Assembly (NCBI GenBank): GCA_016719055.1
Contig: JADKAW010000048.1
Span: forward strand, 28,717 to 92,716
Length of the DNA: 64,000 bases
Source: Candidatus Rhodoferax mariagerensis
Lineage (GTDB): Bacteria; Pseudomonadota; Gammaproteobacteria; Burkholderiales; Burkholderiaceae_C
Direction of reading: 5' to 3'
The translations under genes and the position numbers were made by a program. Numbering within the stretch: the first letter of the stretch is position 1; every line of letters starts with the position of its first letter. Positions 55,376 through 62,534 of the stretch are shown in pieces. Below the pieces are notes generated by a model that worked only from the letters and a program-made list of their open reading frames with translations, was not told the DNA's origin and did no database searches.

Positions 55376-57310
55376 TCAGGCGCTTTGCAGCTCATCAGCC
55401 AGCGATGAAATTTCTTCAATCGCAGTGGCCAGCTCTTCGGCCCCTTGCGACTGCTGTTTGGCAGCAGCAGCGGCTTCGTCGGAGGCTTTGGCGGCTTCCT
55501 GGGCGGCGGCAGAGATTTGCTCAATGCCGCGCTTGACCTGCGCTACCGCCGCGCCAATTTCGTTGGCGGCCGCCAAAATCTCGGAAGCGCCCTTTTCCAC
55601 ATCGACAATGTTGGTCTCGATGGTCACCAGGTTGGCCGTGGTGGCCTTGGCTTTTTCAACCTCGGACAGGGCCGTGGCCACAATTTCATCCAGGTCACGG
55701 CCGACCACGCTAATCTGGTCTTGCACGGCTTTGACCAGGTCTTTGATGCGGTCGGCGTTTTCGGCCGAGTCTTGCGCCAGATTGCGGATGTCGGTAGCCA
55801 CCACGACAAAGCCCTTGCCAAATTCGCCGGCACGGGCGGCTTCAATCGAGCCGTTGACGGCCAGCATATTGGTCTGGATTGACACCGTGGTGATGGCATC
55901 AACAATTTTGTCAATGCGCCGCGACACCAGCGCCAGTTCCTTCACCTGTTTGATGCTGACCTTGCTGGCATCGGCTGAGGACAACACGTTGGTGATGAGG
56001 GAATCGACCGAGGTCTTGTTGGTGGCCAGCAGTGCACGGATGGCAGCCACTTTTTCAGCGCTGACCTGGCCGCGCTGCATCGCCACCTGGGCACCGCGCT
56101 CAATTTGGGTGACAGCGGCTGAAGACTCTTCACTGCCAGCCGATTGCACATCGGCACCGCGGCGAATCTGATCAATGGCGGTCATGATCTGAGACCCAGA
56201 GCGGCTGATCTCCTGCACCGCAGAAGACAACTCTTCAGCGGCAGAGGCCACTTCTTCGGCACTTTTGGCGACATCGGTCGAGTTTTTCAGGTCTTCAGTC
56301 AACTCTGACAGGTGCTGCGCGGTTTGCTCGCTGGTGGCCAGCGCCTGGGCTTGCTCAGCCACGGTCTTGGCGGCTTCTTCGGCGGCAGCGGACTGCTCCT
56401 GGGCAGCCGCCGCAATGTCTTCGGAACCTTTGAGCGCCTGACGCGCGGCAGTTTGCGACTGCTGGGCACCCACGGCAATTTCGCCCACGCCCTTGACGAT
56501 CTCGATCGCATCCAGACGAATTTGTTCAAGCTGCAGGGTGATGACCTTGCCGTTTTCCACCTCCACCTCAACAGTCTTGGCAGATTGGCCGATGCCGTCG
56601 GCGATCACCTTGACCTCTTGCTGAATTTGAGCGACCAAATCCTGAATCTGCTTGGCGCTTTTCTCGGAGGTTTCAGCCAGCGTGCGCACCTCGTCAGCCA
56701 CCACGGCAAAACCCTTGCCATGCTGGCCGGCGCGAGCGGCTTCAATGGCGGCGTTGAGTGCCAGCAGGTTGGTCTGGTCGGCAATACGCGCCACGGCTTT
56801 GACAATGTCGCCAATGTTGGCGGCCTGTTTTTCAAGTTCGGCGACCATGCCGACCGAGGCGGCCTGGCGCTGGGCTGAGATGCCCACATTGGTGATGGTG
56901 TTGGCCACGTCGGCGCTGGTGCTGGCCACCAAAACCTGCGCGGCTTCGGCGCGGGTGCGCGACAGGTCGGCGTTTTGCAGCTGGCGGTTGATGGAGCCTT
57001 CCACCTGTTTGAAAGCTGCCAGGGATTCTTGTGCAGCGCCCGAGGCTTCTTCGGCACCGGTGGCAATCTGGTCAGCCGCGCGCTTCAGTTCTTCGGCCGC
57101 CGACGCTGCCTCAGCAATGCCCGAGGCCATCTGCCCCGTGGCTGCGGCAATGCGTTCGGCCGCCTGTTGCTGCTTGGCCAGGGTGCGGGCGCGTTTGCGC
57201 TGTACTTCGGCATCACGCGCGGCGCTGGCCGATGCGCGACCGCCGCCCCCACCCGCGTCTGCTGCGGCAGAACTGGAATTGCTGGTAACTGGTTTTTTGA
57301 CTAAGGCCAT
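55376..57310 (-). CDS. Soluble methyl-accepting protein with two signalling tips
   Basis: This 644-residue cytoplasmic receptor has no membrane helix and no known sensor domain. After a Gly/Ala/Ser-rich N terminus it is almost wholly coiled coil. It contains two MCP tip sequences: RIADQTNLLALNAAIEAARA (about residues 210-245, continuing GQHGKGFAVVADEVRTLAE) and VSIQTNMLAVNGSIEAARAG (about 500-530, continuing EFGKGFVVVATDIRNLAQ). It thus looks like two signalling modules in one chain. The ATG at 57310 has AGGAG upstream. It follows a receiver gene and precedes the triple CheW gene. It should form cytoplasmic arrays with CheA and CheW. Confidence 0.92.
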   Translation of the reverse strand: MALVKKPVTSNSSSAAADAGGGGGRASASAARDAEVQRKRARTLAKQQQAAERIAAATGQMASGIAEAASAAEELKRAADQIATGAEEASGAAQESLAAFKQVEGSINRQLQNADLSRTRAEAAQVLVASTSADVANTITNVGISAQRQAASVGMVAELEKQAANIGDIVKAVARIADQTNLLALNAAIEAARAGQHGKGFAVVADEVRTLAETSEKSAKQIQDLVAQIQQEVKVIADGIGQSAKTVEVEVENGKVITLQLEQIRLDAIEIVKGVGEIAVGAQQSQTAARQALKGSEDIAAAAQEQSAAAEEAAKTVAEQAQALATSEQTAQHLSELTEDLKNSTDVAKSAEEVASAAEELSSAVQEISRSGSQIMTAIDQIRRGADVQSAGSEESSAAVTQIERGAQVAMQRGQVSAEKVAAIRALLATNKTSVDSLITNVLSSADASKVSIKQVKELALVSRRIDKIVDAITTVSIQTNMLAVNGSIEAARAGEFGKGFVVVATDIRNLAQDSAENADRIKDLVKAVQDQISVVGRDLDEIVATALSEVEKAKATTANLVTIETNIVDVEKGASEILAAANEIGAAVAQVKRGIEQISAAAQEAAKASDEAAAAAKQQSQGAEELATAIEEISSLADELQSA

Positions 57311-57374
57311 GAACGACTCCTGGGTTAAATGGTGGGATGGGTAGAAATTGGGAACCGGAATAACGGCAAAGACA

Positions 57375-57782
57375 TCAGCCTGCAGGCACCAAGGTGTCAG
57401 CCGGCGGTAGATACTGGCGGACCACATCGATCAGCATCGTGGGCCGAAAAGGTTTCATCAGGTAGCTCTGCGCGCCATGCTGAAGACAGGCCTCAATGTC
57501 GTCCGAGTCATCCGATGAGGACAGCAGCACGATGGGAATGGCCTGCAGGCCCGGACTGGCCTTGAGCTGTTGGCACACTTGCAAGCCGTCCAAGCCAGGC
57601 ATCATCAGGTCCAGCACAATCAGGTCCGGGGTTTTGCGGCGGGCCAAATCCAGGCCACTTTGGCCGTCGCTGGCCTCGATGACCTTGAAACCCTCAAACT
57701 CAAGCGTCATCCTGATCAGATTGCGAAAGGTCCCGGAGTCTTCGATTGTCAGAATCGTGCGGTTGCTTTTTTTATTCATCAT
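57375..57782 (-). CDS. CheY-like response regulator, first gene of the chemosensory operon
   Basis: This 135-residue receiver without output domain has the acidic pocket Glu14-Asp15 in ILTIEDSGTF (Glu replaces the first Asp), phospho-acceptor Asp58 in LIVLDLMMPGLDG, a Ser-rich switch VLLSSSDDSDD and Lys in YLMKPFRP. It resembles PilG/FrzZ-like regulators. It opens the fifteen-gene minus-strand run, 64 bp before the soluble MCP gene, and follows a 245-bp divergent region with tandem palindromes. Confidence 0.92.
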   Translation of the reverse strand: MMNKKSNRTILTIEDSGTFRNLIRMTLEFEGFKVIEASDGQSGLDLARRKTPDLIVLDLMMPGLDGLQVCQQLKASPGLQAIPIVLLSSSDDSDDIEACLQHGAQSYLMKPFRPTMLIDVVRQYLPPADTLVPAG

Positions 57783-57895
57783 GCTGGCGCAGAGGCATCA
57801 TTTTTTGAATAACCAGACTGCGCATGCTACTGAAGAAGCAAGAGACTGTCAGTCATCCAAATCTGAAACTTCAGCCATCAATTTCTGAGCGTTTT

Positions 57896-57929
57896 TAAGA
57901 ATATTCTTACTTTTATAAGAAATATTTCT
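57896..57929. promoter_or_regulatory. Two tandem perfect palindromes 21 bp apart
   Basis: TAAGAATATTCTTA (57896-57909) and AGAAATATTTCT (57918-57929) are each perfect palindromes. Their centres are 21 bp apart, two turns of the helix, in an AT-rich part of the region between the chemosensory operon and the NarL-type regulator gene. They look like a cooperative operator. The protein that would bind is unknown; the divergent NarL-family regulator is a candidate. Confidence 0.6.
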
Positions 57930-58027
57930 AGGCGGATTCTGACCACCTCTGGGTATTCGTCTGAATGTGACTAGACTCGGGTCAACGAAGCCAGCAAGCG
58001 TCTCGGTGCCTAAAAAGTTAACCCAAA

Positions 58028-58669
58028 ATGATTCGTCTGATCGTCTGTGATGACCACGATATGGTCCGCACTTCACTGGTGCGAACGCTGGAGAGCAGCC
58101 GCCAGTTTCAGGTGGTAGCCCAGGCCTCCAGTGGTGAGCAATTGCTCAGACTGTTGGCTCAACCCAGCACCGAATTCGACATCTTGCTGCTTGACTTGAG
58201 CCTCGGATCGGCCAGCCTGGCCATCAGCATTGATCTCATTGTGCAGGTGCTCAAGCGTCAGCCAGCCACTCGCATCGTCGTGGTCACCATGCACAACGAA
58301 CCAGACATCGTCAATGCGGCGCTGCAGTCCGGTGCCTTGGGTTATGTCTCCAAGGCCAGCTCGATCGACGTATTACAGGAGGCGATCGCCCATGCGCATC
58401 AGGGCCGACGGTTTCTCGATCCCAACCTGGTGGAAGTGATCGTTGTGAAGCGCCAGCGTGACGATATCGCCTGGGATGCCGATTTGACCAAGCGAGAGCG
58501 CGAGGTGATGGCGCGACTGTGCAACGGTCAGCGGGTCAGCGATATTGCTGACGCGCTGTGCCTAAGCATCAAGACTGTCAGTACCCACAAGATCCGACTG
58601 ATGGAAAAGCTCGATATCAAAAGCAATGCCGACTTGATCAAGATGGGCATCAGCCACGGCCTGAATTGA
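58028..58669 (+). CDS. NarL/FixJ-family response regulator
   Basis: This 213-residue DNA-binding regulator has a receiver (about 1-120; Asp8-Asp9, phospho-acceptor Asp56 in ILLLDLSLG, Lys in YVSKASSID) and a C-terminal LuxR-type helix-turn-helix (about 148-205: LTKREREVMARLCNGQRVSD, then TVSTHKIRLMEKLDIKSNAD). It is divergent from the chemosensory operon and 208 bp upstream of a histidine kinase gene on the same strand that should phosphorylate it. Its targets may include the chemosensory operon, given the palindromes in the shared upstream region. Confidence 0.93.
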   Translation: MIRLIVCDDHDMVRTSLVRTLESSRQFQVVAQASSGEQLLRLLAQPSTEFDILLLDLSLGSASLAISIDLIVQVLKRQPATRIVVVTMHNEPDIVNAALQSGALGYVSKASSIDVLQEAIAHAHQGRRFLDPNLVEVIVVKRQRDDIAWDADLTKREREVMARLCNGQRVSDIADALCLSIKTVSTHKIRLMEKLDIKSNADLIKMGISHGLN

Positions 58670-58877
58670 TTACCTGCTACGCCATGGTCGACGAACCATT
58701 CATGTCCTAGTAGTCCGTTTCACCAATCCCGATACATGAAATCGTGTCTTTTTCTGCCATGCGTCGTTGATCGTCGTTGCCATAACTACGGCTATGGCGC
58801 CTCCTTAGTTGCCCTCACTCAAAATCCCGCAAACTTCCATTTTGTTAAGGCATTTAAATAACTTGAGGTGACAGCAA

Positions 58878-60191
58878 ATGGGTGACCAGGATTTTGCACA
58901 AAGTATGGCCAGTCAAGCCTACAAAGAGACCCTTAGTGAATTCGTCAAAGTGGTCGACGAGTCGTTGCGCGTCAAGTCCCGGACGGGCGTTGATGCATTT
59001 CAGCGAAACGCCCTTGCCCAGTCCACAGTGATAAGTCAACTGGCATTTTTTGCTGAGTTTTTGCAAGATGATTTGCGGGTGCATCAAATCGAGCTGGAGT
59101 TGCAAAACGAGGAACTGTGTCGCACCAGATCGGCGCTGGAACAAGCGCTCAGCTACTACTTCGATCTTTACCACCTGGCACCAATCGGGTTTTGTACGCT
59201 CAATGAGTCTGGCCTCATCCTTGAGGCCAATCTTTCTGTCGCCAGGCTGCTGGGCGTGTCTCGCAGCGCATTGTGCGGACAGGCACTGTCGCGGTTTGTC
59301 CAGAAGGGCGACCAGGACCGCTACTACCAGTGGCTCCGGCAGGTGCTGCAAGGGGGGCCACCCGAACTTTGTGAACTGCAAATGAATAGTGATGCCGGTG
59401 TGCTGTTTTGGGTGTCACTCAACTCTGCTGCTAGCAGGCCCAAGGGCTCCAAGCTGACGCTGCGGCTGGTGCTGGCCGACGTTACCGAGCGCAAGCACAC
59501 CGAAGCCGCCTTGCAGCAGGCGCAATTGCGTCTGCGCAATTTCACACTGCGCCAACAGCAGGAATTTGATGCATTGCGTATAGAGCTGGCGCGCGATGTA
59601 CACGACCAGCTCGGTCAGACCCTGGCGGCATTGAAGCTGGAAATTGACGGAATTCGCGCGCAGGTGCCCGAAGCGGCGGCGCGAATGCAAGCCATGATAT
59701 TGCAGGGTGTGGCGTCAACACGCGACATCAGCCGGGCGCTGCGGCCGGTTGCGCTGGAACTGGGACTGATCCATGCACTAACCACGCTGGTCAAGGAGTT
59801 TTCGACACGCAGCAACATCCGCATCACAACACATTTGCCGCCGCGCTTGCCAGTGCTGTCCGGTTCAGAGGAGCGCGGACTTTACCGCATTGCCCAGGAG
59901 GCACTGACCAACGCCGTGCTGCATGCCTTTGCCACCGAAGTGCAACTCAGTGTGGCAGTGACGCCCGGTCGGTTGTCACTGCAAGTGAGTGATGACGGTC
60001 AGGGTTTTGCGCCAGATGCACCAGCAGTCAGTTGCGGGCTCGGGCTGCTGGGTATGACCGAGCGCGCCCGCCAACTCGGCGCAAAAATAACTATTGACAG
60101 TGTTTCAAACCATGGCACACGTGTGTTGCTTGAGCTGCGGCTCACGGTGCCCAGAAGACATTCCTCAAAGACGTCTGCCTTGCTTCAATAA
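58878..60191 (+). CDS. PAS-domain sensor histidine kinase (HisKA_3, NarX-like)
   Basis: This soluble 437-residue kinase has an N-terminal helical region (about 1-75) and a PAS domain (about 85-205, containing YFDLYHLAPIGFCTLNESG). A HisKA_3 dimerisation helix follows, with His242 in ARDVHDQLGQTLAALKLEI, and then a short HATPase domain with EALTNAVLHAFA, SDDGQGF and GLGLLGMTERARQLGA. This plan always pairs with NarL-type regulators, and one lies directly upstream. No membrane segment is present, so the signal is intracellular. AGGTGA precedes the ATG. The gene ends 45 bp before the convergent thioredoxin-like gene, with a repeat copy between. Confidence 0.93.
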   Translation: MGDQDFAQSMASQAYKETLSEFVKVVDESLRVKSRTGVDAFQRNALAQSTVISQLAFFAEFLQDDLRVHQIELELQNEELCRTRSALEQALSYYFDLYHLAPIGFCTLNESGLILEANLSVARLLGVSRSALCGQALSRFVQKGDQDRYYQWLRQVLQGGPPELCELQMNSDAGVLFWVSLNSAASRPKGSKLTLRLVLADVTERKHTEAALQQAQLRLRNFTLRQQQEFDALRIELARDVHDQLGQTLAALKLEIDGIRAQVPEAAARMQAMILQGVASTRDISRALRPVALELGLIHALTTLVKEFSTRSNIRITTHLPPRLPVLSGSEERGLYRIAQEALTNAVLHAFATEVQLSVAVTPGRLSLQVSDDGQGFAPDAPAVSCGLGLLGMTERARQLGAKITIDSVSNHGTRVLLELRLTVPRRHSSKTSALLQ

Positions 60192-60195
60192 AGGT

Positions 60196-60235
60196 AGCTA
60201 GTGGCGCAGTTTTTACGGGGGCTTGAGGCGAATAT
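60196..60235 (+). repeat. 40-nt dispersed repeat, copy 8
   Basis: It begins AGCTA and has GGGGGCTTGAGGC and AATAT at the expected positions. It is among the more divergent copies (about 26 of 40 positions match the consensus by eye). It fills the whole gap between the convergent kinase and thioredoxin-like genes. Confidence 0.55.
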
Positions 60236-60236
60236 G

Positions 60237-60623
60237 TCAGTCGATTGTGAAGCCTGGGCCAGTACCCCAAGCAACAACGCGTTGGGTCAGTGCCTGCACG
60301 CTCAAGTCTGCCAGTGGCGCAAGCATGGGGTCTTGCAGGGTGGCGCGCACCAGACGCGCCAGAGTTTGCGACTGCGGCGTGATGGTGCCAAAAAAAAATG
60401 GCGCACCTGCCACTGTGATCAAAAGCGTTGGAAAGTTCTCAATGTCCAGCGGCTCCAGCAAGTCAGCCTCGTCTTCGACATCCAGCCACAAAAAACGGCA
60501 CTGCGGGAAATCTGCCAGCACGCTTTGCTGCACCTGGGCAAAGCGGCTGCGATAGTCTTCACAGACGTGACACCACTGGGCGCACAGGCAAACCACCAGC
60601 ACCGGCGCAGCTGGCCCGATCAT
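60237..60623 (-). CDS. Thioredoxin-family protein
   Basis: This 128-residue protein has a thioredoxin fold and a redox-active pair Cys18-Cys21 in AQWCHVCEDYRSRF. It has the strand FLWLDVEDEADLLEPLDIEN and the cis-proline in NFPTLLI. There is no signal peptide, so it is cytoplasmic. The WCHVC active site differs from the standard WCGPC and suggests a special partner or a more oxidising potential. It lies 12 bp downstream of pfkA on the same strand and is probably co-transcribed. Its partner is unknown. Confidence 0.88.
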   Translation of the reverse strand: MIGPAAPVLVVCLCAQWCHVCEDYRSRFAQVQQSVLADFPQCRFLWLDVEDEADLLEPLDIENFPTLLITVAGAPFFFGTITPQSQTLARLVRATLQDPMLAPLADLSVQALTQRVVAWGTGPGFTID

Positions 60624-60635
60624 CCGTAAACCGCC

Positions 60636-61742
60636 TTAATCCCCGAAAGAAATCCCCAGGTCACGCCCGGTCTGCAGGGTGTCACCTTCCAGCGGCACGT
60701 TGCGCATGCGCCCTGCAACCTCTTCGAGCGCCACATAACTCACGCCGCTGACACCCAGCGACACCATCACGCCGCTGTGTCCGGCCTCAAGCGCCCGCAC
60801 GGCCCCCGCACCAAAACGCAGCGCCGCCAGGCGATCAAAAGAGGTCGGGCTGCCACCGCGCAACAAGTGTCCCAAAACCACCACACGGGTTTCCTTGCCG
60901 GTGCTGATACCCAAGTCGTGTGCGACATGTTCGCCGATACCACCCAGACGCTCGGCGTGGCCGACTTCAGCGGCTGCAACAACATCGAGCGCACCATCTT
61001 TGGGGGTGGCACCTTCGGCCACGACAATCGAGTACACATGACCGCTGGCCTCGCGCTCGCGAATTTTGGCCGCCACCTTTTCAATGTCAAAGGAAATTTC
61101 AGGAATCAAAATGGCGTGTGCGTTGCCAGCAATACCCGCATGCAGGGCGATCCATCCGGCGTAACGCCCCATCACCTCCACCACCATCACGCGCTGGTGG
61201 CTCTCAGCGGTGCTGTGCAGGCGATCCAGGCACTCGGTGGCAAAGCCGACGGCGGTATCGAAACCGAACGTGGTGTAGGTTTTGTCAAGGTCGTTGTCAA
61301 TCGTCTTGGGCACACCGACAACCTTCAGGCCTTTTTGATGCAGCGCATCGGCAATGGTCAGCGAGCCGTCGCCGCCAATCGACACCAATGCATCGATTTC
61401 ATGGGTGGCAAAGTAAGTCAGCAACTCGTCAGAGCGGTCAATCTCGCGAATGCTGCCGTCGGGCATGTTGACCGGAAAATGCAGCGGATTACCTTTGTTG
61501 GTGGTGCCCAGCACGGTGCCACCCAGGTGGCCGATGCCGCGAACCTTGTCGCGCGTGAGCCGGTAGACCCCACCCTCCGGGTAACGCTCGGGAAACATGA
61601 TGCCGTTAAAGCCATCACGAATGCCGTAGCACTGCCAACCCAGGTTGTCGGCGGCAATCATGACTGATTGAATCACTGCGTTCAGGCCAGGTGCGTCGCC
61701 ACCGCCAGTGCAGACGGCAATACGTTTGATGGGTTTTGTCAT
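60636..61742 (-). CDS. pfkA: 6-phosphofructokinase
   Basis: This 368-residue enzyme phosphorylates fructose-6-phosphate in the cytoplasm. Family motifs are TGGGDAPGLNAVI, GTVLGTTNKGNP, SIGGDGSLTIA (123-127), VPKTIDNDL, MGRYAGWIALH and LGHLLRGGSPTSFDR. Phosphoryl-donor choice is read from two sites: Gly126 (equivalent to E. coli Gly104) indicates ATP, whereas Lys146 (equivalent to Gly124) is the residue seen in pyrophosphate enzymes and in some ATP enzymes such as that of trypanosomes. The combination Gly plus Lys favours ATP but should be tested. Promoter-side DNA carries a repeat copy. Confidence 0.92.
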   Translation of the reverse strand: MTKPIKRIAVCTGGGDAPGLNAVIQSVMIAADNLGWQCYGIRDGFNGIMFPERYPEGGVYRLTRDKVRGIGHLGGTVLGTTNKGNPLHFPVNMPDGSIREIDRSDELLTYFATHEIDALVSIGGDGSLTIADALHQKGLKVVGVPKTIDNDLDKTYTTFGFDTAVGFATECLDRLHSTAESHQRVMVVEVMGRYAGWIALHAGIAGNAHAILIPEISFDIEKVAAKIREREASGHVYSIVVAEGATPKDGALDVVAAAEVGHAERLGGIGEHVAHDLGISTGKETRVVVLGHLLRGGSPTSFDRLAALRFGAGAVRALEAGHSGVMVSLGVSGVSYVALEEVAGRMRNVPLEGDTLQTGRDLGISFGD

Positions 61743-61859
61743 GCTGATGTCCTCTTTGAAATCGTTAAGCTTTTGCGGCCGTTGGCATTGTGCCGCAAGC
61801 CTTGGTGAGACATGTTACAAACCAATGACTGACGGGAAATATTTTACTATAGTAAAAAT

Positions 61860-61899
61860 AGCTATCAACGCTTGTTATATAAGGGCTAGAGGCCATTTT
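61860..61899 (+). repeat. 40-nt dispersed repeat, copy 9
   Basis: This copy lies between pfkA and the damaged regulator gene. It begins AGCTATCAACGCTTG and has ATAAGGGCTAGAGGCC and ATTTT, one of the closest to consensus. Weakly self-complementary. Confidence 0.85.
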
Positions 61900-61915
61900 T
61901 GCCAATAATTTGAGG

Positions 61916-62534
61916 TCAGCCCATCGGTTGTAGCCGTCCAAGCTTGTGGGCCAACTCGATCGCCGAGCTGACCCCCATTTTCTCGAAAATGTTGGCCCGG
62001 TGAAACTCCACCGTGCGCGGGGTGATGCCCAAGTGGTCCGCAATATTCTTGTTGTAGTGGCCTCGCACCAGTTCGTCCAGAACTTCATGCTCGCGCGGAC
62101 TCAAGGAGGCCAGCGCCAGGCGCAGGCGACGCGCCTCAAGGTCGTCGTCGATGGCGGCAGTGGCCGCCGCCAGCGCCAGTTGCACGCGGTCCACCAGTTC
62201 GTTGTCGTGAAACGGTTTTTCCAGAAAATCCAGGCACCATTCTTGACCGCCGCCACCGCCATGCCGACATCGCCGTTGCCGGTCAAAAAAGCACCGGCCA
62301 GGGACATGCCAGCGCGGGCCGCTCAAGGTCACCAGCCCCGACAGGGGGGCCATGCGCACGTCGAGCAGCACCACCGCCTGACCCCAGTCGCTGCGGTAGC
62401 CCAGCGCGGCATCCAGAAAAGTCTGACCTCCGTCCCAGGTGGCGCTGTGAAAACCACGCGAATCAAACAGCCAGGCCAGGCCATCGCCGGATATCGGGGT
62501 CGTCATCAACAATGTGAATACTGGGTCGGGTCAT
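61916..62534 (-). pseudogene. FixJ/TodT-type response regulator with at least three frame breaks
   Basis: The ATG at 62534 has GGAGG upstream and encodes TRPSIHIVDDDPDIR, a normal receiver start. The frame then breaks and continues in another phase (GLAWLFDSRGF), breaks again before FLTGNGDVGMAVAAVKNGA, and again before FLEKPFHDNELVDRV. From there an intact LuxR-type helix-turn-helix runs to the stop: LSPREHEVLDELVRGHYNKN followed by TVEFHRANIFEKMGV. One-base changes explain each break, so the gene would be about 205 residues if whole. Clustering of such breaks at the window end points to sequence errors as much as to decay. It follows a similarly damaged kinase gene. Confidence 0.7.
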
